Shown here in pieces: positions 1 through 8,131 of a stretch of 40,471 nucleotides of DNA. The notes beneath the pieces are model-generated. The model was given only the letters and a program-made list of their open reading frames with translations. It ran no database searches and was not told the DNA's origin. Position 1 is the first letter of the stretch. Each line of letters starts with the position of its first letter. The translations under genes were made by a program, and so were the position numbers. Where the stretch lies: NCBI RefSeq assembly GCF_900112685.1, contig NZ_FOMS01000022.1:1-40471 (forward strand), written 5' to 3'. This DNA comes from Roseivivax sediminis (GTDB taxonomy: Bacteria > Pseudomonadota > Alphaproteobacteria > Rhodobacterales > Rhodobacteraceae).

Positions 1-470
1 GCGCCGATCCGGGCGCAGGCGAGCATCGCGTAGGCCGCCTCGGGGATCATCGGCAGGTAGATGACGACGCGGTCGCCGCGCCCGACGCCGTGCTCCTTCA
101 GCACGTTGGCCATGCGGCAGGTCTGCTCGTGGAGTTCGCGGTAGCTGATGTGCTGCGCCGCGTCGCCGGGCTCGTCGGGCTCCCAGATGATCGCGGTCTG
201 ATCGCCGCGGGTCTCCAGGTGCCGGTCGATGCAGTTGGCGGCGACGTTCAGCGTGCCGTCCTCGAACCACCTGATCGCCACCGAGCCGTGATCGAAGTTC
301 ACGTCCTTGATCTTCGACGGCGCCTTGATCCAGTCCAGCCGCTTCGCCTCCTCGGCCCAGAACCCCTCGGGATCCTCCACCGACCGGCGATACATCTCCT
401 CGTAACGCGCCTCGTCAACATGCGCCCGCGACACCGTCGCTGCGCTCGGTTCGTAAACGCCGTCTTTCAT
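1..470 (-). CDS. acs: Acetyl-CoA synthetase, N-terminal part (cut by window edge)
   Basis: This is the first ~156 residues of an AMP-forming acyl-CoA synthetase; the rest lies beyond base 1. Reading back from the ATG at 468-470 gives the typical acetyl-CoA synthetase N-terminus, with the '[20 protein letters not shown]' stretch, then '[17 protein letters not shown]', '[12 protein letters not shown]' and the start of the adenylation core ('[17 protein letters not shown]'). The family activates acetate (and often propionate) to the CoA thioester through an acyl-adenylate in the cytoplasm. A GGAGGAG ribosome site sits just upstream at about 476-483. The gene follows livF by 82 bases on the same strand with no visible terminator, so it may be the last gene of the transporter operon. 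Propionyl-CoA synthetase cannot be excluded without the C-terminal half. Confidence 0.9.
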   Translation of the reverse strand, partial: MKDGVYEPSAATVSRAHVDEARYEEMYRRSVEDPEGFWAEEAKRLDWIKAPSKIKDVNFDHGSVAIRWFEDGTLNVAANCIDRHLETRGDQTAIIWEPDEPGDAAQHISYRELHEQTCRMANVLKEHGVGRGDRVVIYLPMIPEAAYAMLACARIG

Positions 471-552
471 GTCGAGCTCCTCCTCTTTGCCGCGAAAACG
501 CGCGGGCGACCCGGGGCGTTCCTGACGGCACCGACCACCGGCCGCGGCGCGG

Positions 553-1308
553 TCAGATCGCGAGGTATTCGGCCCGCAGGTCCGCATCGCCGAGCACCTC
601 GGCCGCGGAACCATCATAGACGATCGTACCGGTGTCGAGAATGATCGCGCGATCGGCCAGTTGCAACGCGCGGACGGCGTTCTGCTCCACCAGGATCGTC
701 GTCATGCCCTGTTCCTTGATATGGCGCAGCGTCTTCTCGATCTCGTCGACGATCACGGGGGCGAGGCCCTCGTAGGGTTCGTCCAGCAGCAGGACCTTGA
801 TGTCGCGCGCCAGCGCCCGGGCGATCGACAACATCTGCTGCTCGCCGCCCGAAAGGGTCACGCCCTCCTGCCGGCGGCGCTCGCCGAGCCGAGGGAAAAG
901 CTCGTAGAGACGTTCGAGGGACCAGCCGATCGGCGGCTGGATCTGCGCAAGTTGCAGGTTCTCCTCCACCGTCAGGCCGGGGATGATGCGCCGGTCCTCG
1001 GGCACAAGGCCGAGGCCCGCCTGCGCGGCCTCGTAGCTCTTCATCCGGTGCAGCGGCTGGTGGTCGAGCCAGATCTCGCCCTTCATCACCTGCGGGTTGT
1101 CGAGCCGCGCGATGGAACGCAGCGTCGTCGTCTTGCCGGCGCCGTTGCGGCCCAGAAGGGCGAGGATCTCGCCCTCGTGGACGTTGAAGCTGACGCCCTG
1201 AACGATGAAGCTTTCACCGTAATAGGAGTGCATGTCCCAGACCGAGAGGAAGGCCGGAGCGGTTTCCGCCTGGTTGGCGTGTCTGGAGAAATCGGGTTTG
1301 ACGTTCAT
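553..1308 (-). CDS. livF: Branched-chain-type ABC transporter ATPase (LivF-like)
   Basis: This 251-residue cytoplasmic ATPase subunit belongs to a HAAT-family (Liv-like) importer. It shows Walker A '[16 protein letters not shown]' near residues 50-66, a canonical signature '[15 protein letters not shown]', Walker B '[14 protein letters not shown]' and the switch histidine region 'TTILVEQN'. The last is typical of LivF, which ends in EQN rather than EHD. Length is normal (about 235-255), with a short N-terminal extension of about 20 residues. It sits 30 bases downstream of the second ATPase gene in one minus-strand operon. LivF pairs with LivG to power transport. Assignment as LivF-like is firm; the substrate is not known from sequence. 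Confidence 0.92.
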   Translation of the reverse strand: MNVKPDFSRHANQAETAPAFLSVWDMHSYYGESFIVQGVSFNVHEGEILALLGRNGAGKTTTLRSIARLDNPQVMKGEIWLDHQPLHRMKSYEAAQAGLGLVPEDRRIIPGLTVEENLQLAQIQPPIGWSLERLYELFPRLGERRRQEGVTLSGGEQQMLSIARALARDIKVLLLDEPYEGLAPVIVDEIEKTLRHIKEQGMTTILVEQNAVRALQLADRAIILDTGTIVYDGSAAEVLGDADLRAEYLAI

Positions 1309-1338
1309 CGGCTCGTCCTTTCGTCGCGCGGGGGCGCC

Positions 1339-2094
1339 CTACGCGGCTTCGCCCAGATAGGCTTCCTTGACCTTCGGATGGCCCTTGATGTTCTCGGGCA
1401 CGTCCTCGACCAGCGGGGTCCCCTGCGCCAGCACGGTGATCCGGTCGGCGAGGGAGAACACGACATGCATGTCGTGTTCGATGATGCACATGGTGATGTC
1501 GCGCTTGTTCTTGATCGTCTTCAGAAGCTCGATCGTGTTGTTGGTGTCGGCGCGCGCCATGCCTGCGGTGGGCTCGTCCAGCAGCAGGAGTTTCGGGCGC
1601 TGGATCAGGCACATCGCCATCTCCAGCCGCCGCTTGTCCCCGCGCGAGAGAGAGCCGGCGTGAAGCTCGCGCTTGTCGAGCATGTCGACCTCGTCCAGCA
1701 TCTTCTCGGCCTCGCCGATCAGGCCGCGTTCCTGCGTGACACCTTCGAAGGCGTGCATCCGGAAGGCGCCGTCGCGCTTGGCGAAGAGCGGGATCATCAT
1801 GTTCTCGAACACCGAGAGGTCGCCGAAGATCTCCGGCGTCTGGAACACGCGGGAGATACCCATCTGGTTGATCTCGTAGGGTTTGCGTCCAAGCACGCTC
1901 CGACCCGCGAACATCACCGAGCCGGTGTCGGGGATGAGTTTTCCGACGAGGCAGTTGAGCAGCGTCGACTTGCCCGCGCCGTTCGGCCCGATGATCGCGT
2001 GGACACTGTTCTCTGCCACGCTGAGGTTCACGTCGCCGAGCGCCTGCAGCCCGCCGAAGCGCTTGTTCACGTCCTTGACGTCGAGGAGTCCCAT
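1339..2094 (-). CDS. livG: Branched-chain-type ABC transporter ATPase (LivG-like) with altered signature motif
   Basis: This 251-residue nucleotide-binding subunit partners LivF. Walker A is 'IIGPNGAGKSTLLN' (residues ~34-47), Walker B is 'LLLLDEPTAGMARAD' and the H-loop is 'IIEHDMHVVFSLADRI', a LivG hallmark. The C-terminus 'PKVKEAYLGE' is also typical. The signature motif reads LSRGDKRRLE instead of LSGGQ or LSYGQ, so the first glycine and the glutamine are replaced, and the sequence after Walker B (TAGMARADTN) is also unusual. This looks like a subfamily trait rather than decay, because everything around it is intact. It starts 12 bases downstream of livM. An asymmetric transporter with one weaker ATP site is possible (inference). 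Confidence 0.9.
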   Translation of the reverse strand: MGLLDVKDVNKRFGGLQALGDVNLSVAENSVHAIIGPNGAGKSTLLNCLVGKLIPDTGSVMFAGRSVLGRKPYEINQMGISRVFQTPEIFGDLSVFENMMIPLFAKRDGAFRMHAFEGVTQERGLIGEAEKMLDEVDMLDKRELHAGSLSRGDKRRLEMAMCLIQRPKLLLLDEPTAGMARADTNNTIELLKTIKNKRDITMCIIEHDMHVVFSLADRITVLAQGTPLVEDVPENIKGHPKVKEAYLGEAA

Positions 2095-2106
2095 GACGTG
2101 CGCTCC

Positions 2107-3306
2107 TTATTCCGCTGGGGTTTGCTGGGCCGCGCGTTCTTCGCTGCCGCGCTTGCGGCGGAAAAGGCGCCCGATGCGCTGGCCGCCCTCGACGAGGCCG
2201 CCGGGCAAGAAAATGACGACGAGCATGAACATCAGGCCGAGCGTCAGATGCCAGCCCTTTCCGACGAAGGGGTGGATGATCGCGACCACCGCGTTCTCCA
2301 GCCCGTCGGGCAGGAAGGCGAACCAGCCGTGCAGGACGTTGTCGTTGAGCTTGGAGAAGATGTTCTCGAAGTACTTGATGAAGCCGGCGCCGAGGACCGG
2401 CCCGATCAGCGTGCCGGCGCCGCCGAGGATGGTCATCAGGACGACCTCTCCCGACGCGGTCCACTGCATCCGTTCGGCGCCCGCGAGCGGGTCCATGGAG
2501 GCGAGAAGGCCGCCGGCGAGGCCGGCATACATGCCGGAGATCACGAAGGCGGCGAGCGTGTAGGGCCGGGCGTTGAGGCCGGTATAGTAGAGCCGCTGCT
2601 GGTTCGACTTCACCGCCCGTAGCATCATTCCGAAGGGTGAGCGGAAGATGCGGATCGACAGGTAGAAGGCGGCGAGCATGATTGCGGCGCACAGGTAGTA
2701 ACCGGCGGAGAACTGGAACTGCCACGGCCCGAGGTTGAGAATCTCCGTCGCCCGCATCTCCAGCCCGAAAAGGTGGGTGACGGGGATGGAGCCGTCCGCG
2801 GTGGCCGAGACGCCGAGGATGCGCGGATCGTCGAGCGCGATCTGCAGCCCGGTCTCGCCGTTGGTGATCGGAGTGAGGACCGAGTAGGCGAGCGCGAAGG
2901 ACATTTGCGCGAAGGCGAGCGTGAGGATCGCGAAGTAGATTCCCGACCGGCGCAGCGAGATGAAGCCGATGAGCAGCGCGAAGAGCCCGGCGACGATCAC
3001 CGACAGGATGATCGCGGGGATTACGTTCATCGTCAGCAGCTTGAACATCCAGACTGCGGCGTAGGAGCCGACACCGAGGAAGGCGGCGTGTCCGAAGGAC
3101 AGGTAGCCGGTGAGCCCGAAGAGGATGTTGAATCCGATGGCGAAGATGCCGAAGATCACGAAGCGCTGCATCAGGTCGGGATAGCCGGCGTTGAACTGCG
3201 CCAGCGAGCTGTCCGAGGGGAACGGGTTGAGCAGGAAGGGCGCGAGCAGGGTCAGCGCCGCGACCGCCGCGAGCAGGCCGAGATCTTTCTTTCCGAGACC
3301 GAGCAT
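2107..3306 (-). CDS. livM: Branched-chain-type ABC transporter permease (LivM-like)
   Basis: This 399-residue integral membrane permease has the LivM core motif '[21 protein letters not shown]' near residues 65-85, interrupted here at family-typical positions, and the coupling region '[33 protein letters not shown]'-like segment in the second half (only the key residues are meant). Several hydrophobic segments run across the protein. It ends in a long charged tail ([13 protein letters not shown]), and an acidic loop of about 60 residues around '[18 protein letters not shown]' follows the family pattern. The start ATG at 3304-3306 lies 4 bases after the livH stop, so the two are probably translationally coupled. 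It forms the pore with LivH in the inner membrane. Confidence 0.92.
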   Translation of the reverse strand: MLGLGKKDLGLLAAVAALTLLAPFLLNPFPSDSSLAQFNAGYPDLMQRFVIFGIFAIGFNILFGLTGYLSFGHAAFLGVGSYAAVWMFKLLTMNVIPAIILSVIVAGLFALLIGFISLRRSGIYFAILTLAFAQMSFALAYSVLTPITNGETGLQIALDDPRILGVSATADGSIPVTHLFGLEMRATEILNLGPWQFQFSAGYYLCAAIMLAAFYLSIRIFRSPFGMMLRAVKSNQQRLYYTGLNARPYTLAAFVISGMYAGLAGGLLASMDPLAGAERMQWTASGEVVLMTILGGAGTLIGPVLGAGFIKYFENIFSKLNDNVLHGWFAFLPDGLENAVVAIIHPFVGKGWHLTLGLMFMLVVIFLPGGLVEGGQRIGRLFRRKRGSEERAAQQTPAE

Positions 3307-3310
3307 TGAT

Positions 3311-4342
3311 TTATTCCTCCATCACGCCCTTGCGGCCCATGAGCCCGCGGGGGCGCACCAGCAGCACGACGATGGCGACGACATAGATGATGATCTGATT
3401 GATCCCGGGAATGAGGTTGATGACCTGCGTCATCGACGCGAAACTCTCCAGGATGCCCAGCAGGAAGCCCGCGAGCACCGCGCCGGGCAGGGAGCCCATG
3501 CCGCCCACGACCACCACGACGAAGGACAGGACGAGGAAGTCCATCCCCATGTGGTAGTTGGGCGAATTGATCGGCGCGTACATGACCCCGGCGAGGCCCG
3601 CGACAGCCGCGGCGATGCCGAACATGATCGTGAAGCGCTTGTCGATATTGATGCCGAGAAGGCCCACGGTTTCGCGGTCGGCCATCCCGGCGCGCACGAC
3701 CATGCCGAAGGTGGTGAATTGCAGGAACGAGAAGACCGCGCCGATCACCAGCGCCGCGAAGGCGAAGTAGACCAGCCGCCAGTACGGGTAGATGATGACG
3801 TTGGGATCAAAGCCCAGCAGGACCCCGAAATCGAACGACCCGGTCAGCGCATCGGGCGCCGGGGTCGGGATCGGGTTCGCGCCGTAGAAGTACTTCACGA
3901 TCTCCTGCAGAACGATGGCGAGACCGAAAGTCACAAGGATCTGGTCGGCATGCGGGCGCTTGTAGAAATGCTTGATCAGCCCCCGCTCCATCACGAAGCC
4001 GATCAGGAGCATGACCGGGATCGAGAACAGGATCGCCAGAGGTACCGACCATTCTATGATGCCCGCGCCGACGCTTTCCCCGAACCAGGCGTGGACATAG
4101 GGCGTCTCCACCTCCATCGGGTTGCCGAGGAAGTCGGTGCGGCTGTCGTCGATGGTCACGTAGCTTGCCGACAGGATGCGCTGCAGCGTGACCGCGCAGA
4201 AGGCACCGATCATGAACAGCGCCCCGTGCGCGAAGTTGACCACGCCGAGCGTGCCGAAGATGAGTGTGAGGCCCAGCGCGATCAGCGCGTAGGCCGAGCC
4301 CTTGTCGAGCCCGTTCAAGGTCTGAAGGATGAGTGCGTCCAT
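3311..4342 (-). CDS. livH: Branched-chain-type ABC transporter permease (LivH-like)
   Basis: This 343-residue inner-membrane permease starts at [20 protein letters not shown]. That start was chosen over a longer open frame because the homology begins here. The classic LivH N-terminal block '[20 protein letters not shown]' is present, as are '[16 protein letters not shown]', '[15 protein letters not shown]', the coupling stretch '[20 protein letters not shown]' and the glycine-rich '[21 protein letters not shown]'. A 45-residue periplasmic insertion follows the third helix (around '[20 protein letters not shown]'), longer than in E. coli LivH. It is separated from the binding-protein gene by two hairpins. 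It pairs with LivM. Confidence 0.92.
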   Translation of the reverse strand: MDALILQTLNGLDKGSAYALIALGLTLIFGTLGVVNFAHGALFMIGAFCAVTLQRILSASYVTIDDSRTDFLGNPMEVETPYVHAWFGESVGAGIIEWSVPLAILFSIPVMLLIGFVMERGLIKHFYKRPHADQILVTFGLAIVLQEIVKYFYGANPIPTPAPDALTGSFDFGVLLGFDPNVIIYPYWRLVYFAFAALVIGAVFSFLQFTTFGMVVRAGMADRETVGLLGINIDKRFTIMFGIAAAVAGLAGVMYAPINSPNYHMGMDFLVLSFVVVVVGGMGSLPGAVLAGFLLGILESFASMTQVINLIPGINQIIIYVVAIVVLLVRPRGLMGRKGVMEE

Positions 4343-4364
4343 GCCCGGCCCCTGCGTGAGTGGC

Positions 4365-4432
4365 CGCAGGGTGCGCGGCGGCACCCTGCGATACGGTTGA
4401 TGCGAGAAGAGGAGGCGCGCGCCGGCGCCTCC
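4365..4432 (-). promoter_or_regulatory. Two intercistronic hairpins between binding protein and permease genes
   Basis: Two perfect inverted repeats lie in the 98-base gap between the binding-protein stop and the livH start. The first is CGCAGGGTG (4365-4373) with CACCCTGCG (4382-4390). The second is GGAGGCGC (4411-4418) with GCGCCTCC (4425-4432). Neither has a T-run, so they are not simple terminators. Such hairpins after a binding-protein gene commonly stabilise the upstream message so that binding protein outnumbers permease. That role is inferred from position. Confidence 0.6.
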
Positions 4433-4440
4433 GGCCCGGC

Positions 4441-5802
4441 TCAGGCGCCCGCGTTGCAGGATCCCAGGGAGCCGCCCGAGAACATCGGGTGATCGGGCTC
4501 GTAGGTGACCTGCTCGACCGGGGTCGCCTCGACGATCTCCACGAGGTCGAACTCGTCCTCGGGGTTCTCCTTGCCCCGCACCACGACCACGTCCTTGAAG
4601 CACTGGTGGTCGGCCGCGCGGTAGAGCGTCGGGCCGTTGCCGAGGCCGTCGAACTCGAAATCCTCGAGCGCTTCGGCAATCGCGCAGGGGTTGAACGATC
4701 CCGCGCGCGTCACCGCGTCGGCATACAGCAGCGTCTGCGCGTAGCAGGTGTGCGCCGCCTGGCTCGGCGGGAAGCCGTATTTCTTGCCGAAGGACTGCAC
4801 GAAGGCGTTGGTGCCCTTGTAGCGCTCGCCCAGCTGGTTCTCGATCTTCCAGTCCCAGTTCTGCGAGCCGGGGATGCCGGCGATGTTCTCGCCCGCGCCG
4901 CGCGCCATCAGCTCCGAATAGAGCGGCACGACGATCTGGAAATCCTTACCGTTGGCCTGCGCCTCGCGCAGACCGAACTGCACGGCGTTGGTGAGCGAGT
5001 TCACCATGTTGCCGCCGTAGTGGTTCAGCACCAGAACGTCGGCGCCCGATTGCAGCACCGGCGCGATGTAGGACGAGAAATCGGTCTGCGCGAGCGGGGT
5101 GAGCACGTTCTCCACCGTCTCCCAGCCGAGCGCCTCGGTGGCGGACTGGATGGATTCCTGCTGGCTCCAGCCCCAGGTGTAGTCGGCGGTCAGGTGATAG
5201 GCCTTGCGGTCGGTGCCGTAGAGCCCCTCGAGCACCGGGCCGAGCGCCGCGGCCGACATGTAGGCGTTGAAGAAGTGGCGGAAGCCGTTGGCCTTCTTGT
5301 CCTTGCCGGTGGTGTCGTTGGAATGCGTCAGGCCCGACATGAAGATCACGCCGGCCTCCTGGCAGAGGCCCTGCACGGCGATCGCGACACCCGAGGAGGA
5401 GCCGCCCGAGATCATCACCGCGCCGTCCTTCTCGATCATCGAGCGGGCCGAGGCGCGGGCGGCGTCGGATTTCGTTTGCGTGTCACCGGTGACGTACTCG
5501 ACCTTCTTGCCGAGAATGCCTGACCCGTCGAGGTTCTGCTCGGAGAAGGTCTGCATCATGCCGCCGTCGCCGCCGCCGTTCAGATGCTCGACGGCCAGCT
5601 CGAAGGCGCGCAGCTCGTCGGCGCCCTCGTCGGCATAGGGGCCGGTCTGGGGGACGTTGAAACCCAGCGTCACGGTGTCTCCGGTGGGGGCGTTGGTGAA
5701 ACCGCTCTCCTGGGCGCGCAGATAGGTCGGCAGCGCGAGACCGGCGCCCGCGAGCGCACTGGTCCTGAGCACGCCGCGGCGTGTCACATGGCGTTTGGTC
5801 AT
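4441..5802 (-). CDS. HAAT-family substrate-binding protein with Tat-type signal
   Basis: This 453-residue periplasmic binding protein belongs to the type I (Leu/Ile/Val-binding-like) fold and feeds the Liv-type transporter downstream. The N-terminus 'MTKRHVTRRGVLRTSALAGAG' carries twin arginines followed by a hydrophobic stretch and 'LPTYLRAQES', suggesting Tat export and cleavage near residue 30. The binding domain begins with 'TVTLGFNVPQTGPYADEGAD', the standard first strand and ligand loop. 'AVMISGGSSSGVAIAVQGL' and 'ADVLVLNHYGGNMVNSL' mark the two lobes. The ATG at 5800-5802 was chosen because an AGGGAGGA site lies 5-10 bases upstream and the signal starts there. The ligand is not identifiable; amino acids, amides and short-chain acids are all bound by this family. 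Confidence 0.9.
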   Translation of the reverse strand: MTKRHVTRRGVLRTSALAGAGLALPTYLRAQESGFTNAPTGDTVTLGFNVPQTGPYADEGADELRAFELAVEHLNGGGDGGMMQTFSEQNLDGSGILGKKVEYVTGDTQTKSDAARASARSMIEKDGAVMISGGSSSGVAIAVQGLCQEAGVIFMSGLTHSNDTTGKDKKANGFRHFFNAYMSAAALGPVLEGLYGTDRKAYHLTADYTWGWSQQESIQSATEALGWETVENVLTPLAQTDFSSYIAPVLQSGADVLVLNHYGGNMVNSLTNAVQFGLREAQANGKDFQIVVPLYSELMARGAGENIAGIPGSQNWDWKIENQLGERYKGTNAFVQSFGKKYGFPPSQAAHTCYAQTLLYADAVTRAGSFNPCAIAEALEDFEFDGLGNGPTLYRAADHQCFKDVVVVRGKENPEDEFDLVEIVEATPVEQVTYEPDHPMFSGGSLGSCNAGA

Positions 5803-6025
5803 GTAATCCTCCCTAAGGGTATCTTGTCGGCCGCGGGCTCCTCTTCCGCTGCGGCCGCAGGCACGTGATCCGTGCAAACACACTATGCGGGGGTGGCGGA
5901 AAACCGCGCAACAATGCGCTTGCCCCAAAGGCTTTTTCTGTAAACTTATGCACAGAGAGGGTGATCGAATTGTAAACTAATTATTCGGCGCTGCAGAAAG
6001 GCGCTGAGATGACAGGGGATTCGCG
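5803..6025. promoter_or_regulatory. Divergent control region with TGTAAACT direct repeats
   Basis: This 223-base gap lies between the transporter operon (leftward) and the scfR-type regulator (rightward), and it is visibly more A+T-rich than its flanks from about 5930 to 5990. An 8-base sequence TGTAAACT occurs twice in the same orientation, at 5939-5946 and 5971-5978, 32 bases or about three helical turns apart. A related TGCAAACA lies at 5873-5880. A regulator bound here could control both directions. The binding protein is not known; the adjacent ScfR protein is the natural candidate. Confidence 0.5.
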
Positions 6026-7315
6026 ATGGCTCGGGACACGCTGACCGGCAGCCGCATCCGCGAGCGGCGCATAATGGCCGGGATGAAACAGGCCGAACTC
6101 GCGCGTAAGGCGAGCATCTCGGCCTCCTATCTCAACCTGATCGAGCACAATCGCAGGAGAATCGGCGGAAAGCTGCTGCTCGACATCGCGCAGATCCTCG
6201 ACGTCGAGCCGGCGATCCTCACCGAGGGGGCCGAGGCGACGCTGATCGCCGGGCTGCGCGAGGCCGCCGCCCATGCGCGCGACTCGGGCGCGGAGATCGA
6301 ACGCATCGACGAATTCGCCGGCCGCTTTCCCGGCTGGGCCGACCTTCTGGCCGAAAGTCACCGCCGCATCGGCGCGCTGGAGCGCATGGTGGAGACGTTG
6401 TCGGACCGGCTCACCCACGATCCCCACCTCGCCGAGGCGCTGCACGAGATGCTCTCCACCGTGACGGCGATCAAGTCCTCTGCCGCGATCCTGGCCGAGC
6501 CCGGAGAGATCCCGCCCGACTGGCAGCGCCGGTTTCACCGCAACATCCACGAGGACAGCGCCCGGCTGGCGGAGACCTCGCGCATGCTGGTCGGCTATCT
6601 CGACGCCGCCGAGGACGCGTCCGCCGAAACCGCCGCGCCGCAGGAGGAGGTCGACGCCATTCTGGCAAGCGCCGGGTACCGCTTTGCCGCGCTGGAATCC
6701 GGTACGGCCGATCCTGCGGCGCTGGCGCGCGCGCTCGGCGCGGAGGCGTCCGGCACCGCCCGCGAGATGCTCTCCGCCGTCCTGGGCCGGTATGCCGAAG
6801 ATGCGCGCCGCGTACCGATGCCCGCGCTGCAGGAGGCACTGGCGGAGACCGGGCCCGAGCCCTTCGTGATCGCCGAGCGGCTGGGTACCGATGCGGCGCA
6901 GATCATGCGGCGGCTCGCCGCGCTGCCGGCGGAGGTCGCGCCGCCCATGGGGCTGGCGATCTGCGACGGGGCAGGGGCCCTGACCTACCGCAAGCCGCTG
7001 CCGGATTTCGCGCTGCCGCGCTTCGGAGCGGGCTGTCCGCTCTGGCCGCTCTATCATGCGTTGACGCGGCCGATGATGCCGCTGTCCGCGCCGCTGGCCC
7101 AGCCGGGGCGCGAACGCGGGCGTTTCGTCGCCCATGCCGTCGCCGTGCCGCGCGGCCCGCTCGTGCCGGGGGCGCCGCCGCTGTTCGAGGCGCATATGCT
7201 GATCGTACCTGCGGCGCCCGGCGCGGCGGAATCGCTGCCGGTCGGGGTGACTTGCCGGATCTGCCCGCGCGAGCGTTGCGCCGGACGGAGGGAGCCGTCG
7301 ATCATCGCCCGCTAG
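6026..7315 (+). CDS. XRE-family short-chain acyl-CoA regulator (ScfR/RamB/PccR-like)
   Basis: This 429-residue transcription factor has an N-terminal XRE helix-turn-helix (residues ~8-63, with 'ISASYLNLIEHNRRRIGGKL' as the recognition region) and a long C-terminal ScfR (DUF2083-type) domain. It ends with the family cysteine motif C-R-I-C-P-R-E-R-C near residue 410 and 'RREPSI'. Characterised ScfR members (RamB, PccR, MccR) sense acyl-CoA levels and control acetate, propionate or glyoxylate-pathway genes. AGGGG upstream of the ATG at 6026 supports the start. It is divergent from the transporter-acs operon, which it probably controls (inference). Which acyl-CoA it senses cannot be read from sequence. 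Confidence 0.85.
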   Translation: MARDTLTGSRIRERRIMAGMKQAELARKASISASYLNLIEHNRRRIGGKLLLDIAQILDVEPAILTEGAEATLIAGLREAAAHARDSGAEIERIDEFAGRFPGWADLLAESHRRIGALERMVETLSDRLTHDPHLAEALHEMLSTVTAIKSSAAILAEPGEIPPDWQRRFHRNIHEDSARLAETSRMLVGYLDAAEDASAETAAPQEEVDAILASAGYRFAALESGTADPAALARALGAEASGTAREMLSAVLGRYAEDARRVPMPALQEALAETGPEPFVIAERLGTDAAQIMRRLAALPAEVAPPMGLAICDGAGALTYRKPLPDFALPRFGAGCPLWPLYHALTRPMMPLSAPLAQPGRERGRFVAHAVAVPRGPLVPGAPPLFEAHMLIVPAAPGAAESLPVGVTCRICPRERCAGRREPSIIAR

Positions 7316-7355
7316 AGGCGGACCAGGCGCCGTGTGCCGGCACTGACGCCTTGTT

Positions 7356-7384
7356 TTGACAGGCCCCGTGCGATTGACCATAAC
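7356..7384 (+). promoter_or_regulatory. Candidate promoter of the two-component operon
   Basis: A perfect TTGACA (7356-7361) is followed after 17 bases by CATAAC (7379-7384), matching the sigma-70-type spacing used in alphaproteobacteria. It lies 100 bases upstream of the response regulator start, in the 169-base gap after the scfR-like gene. No terminator for that gene was evident in the gap. Confidence 0.4.
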
Positions 7385-7484
7385 TTGATCGGCAGGGCAC
7401 GGCGGCGGGGGAGGCCACCGGGCCCCGCGGCGCCCTCCGAGCCCGGGGTGCGATGTGCCGTTTGCCAGGGGAGGAGTGCCGTGC

Positions 7485-7856
7485 ATGACGAGAGAGATCC
7501 TGCTGATCGAAGATGAGCGCAACATCATCGAGGCGATCAGCTTCATCCTGTCGCGCGACGGCTGGACCGTCCGGACGCACTCGAACGGTACAGACGCGGC
7601 CGAGAAAGTGCGCAGCCTGCGCCCCGACGTGGTCATTCTGGACGTGATGCTGCCGGGGCGGTCGGGGTACGACATCCTGCGCGAGTTGCGCGGCGAGCCG
7701 GCCTTCGCCGATCTGCCGATCCTGATGCTGACGGCGCGCGGCCAGGCCCGCGACCGCGAGATGGCTGAATCGGCGGGCGTCAGTGCCTACATGACCAAAC
7801 CCTTCTCCAACAGCGAGATGCTCGACGCGGTCCGCGCGCTCGCCCCGGTGCCATGA
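7485..7856 (+). CDS. Receiver-only response regulator
   Basis: This 123-residue CheY-like receiver has no output domain. The acidic pocket is E9-D10-E11, the phosphoacceptor is D53 in 'VVILDVMLPG', T83 is the conserved switch residue in 'MLTAR' and K105 is in 'YMTKPF'. The ATG at 7485 was chosen over a start 30 bases upstream because GGGGAGGAG (7468-7476) is correctly spaced. It overlaps the next gene by ATGA, so the three genes 7485-10815 are translationally coupled. The partner is almost certainly the hybrid symporter-kinase two genes on. With no DNA-binding domain it must act by protein contact or pass phosphate to another protein. Confidence 0.9.
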   Translation: MTREILLIEDERNIIEAISFILSRDGWTVRTHSNGTDAAEKVRSLRPDVVILDVMLPGRSGYDILRELRGEPAFADLPILMLTARGQARDREMAESAGVSAYMTKPFSNSEMLDAVRALAPVP

Positions 7857-8131
7857 CCGAGGGCCGCCCGCCGCTGGTCTTCCTCGAACGGCGCAGCTAC
7901 CGCCAGCGCCGCGTGCGCGATGCCGCGCGGCTCCTTCCGGTCCTCGGGCTTTTCGCCTGGGGGGTGCCGCTTTTGTGGCCGCGCGGCGAGGCGGCACCGG
8001 GCACGGCGTCCGCGCTCGTCTATGTCTTCGCGGTCTGGCTCGGGCTCGTCGTCGCCGGCGCCTTGCTGTCGTTCCTCTTGTCCCGCGGGGATGTCGATGA
8101 CGCCCGCGAGGGCGGAGGAGATGCGCCTTGA
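7853..8131 (+). CDS. Small membrane protein coupled to the symporter-kinase
   Basis: This 92-residue protein has a basic N-terminal region (LERRSYRQRRVRDAARL) and two predicted membrane helices, about residues 25-42 and 50-76. It ends in an acidic, glycine-rich tail. It overlaps its neighbours at both ends: ATGA at 7853 and TTGA at 8128. No known domain was recognised. In pseudomonads a small coupled ORF (cbrX) precedes cbrA, and this gene occupies the equivalent place, but similarity between the two was not established. A role in assembly or control of the kinase is a guess from position. Confidence 0.75.
   Translation: MTEGRPPLVFLERRSYRQRRVRDAARLLPVLGLFAWGVPLLWPRGEAAPGTASALVYVFAVWLGLVVAGALLSFLLSRGDVDDAREGGGDAP

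Noticed and set aside
661-2622. A 653-codon plus-strand frame, and several others across 1-5500, opposite the liv genes.
   Set aside because: These are antisense shadows; the minus strand carries full-length ABC transporter subunits with all motifs.
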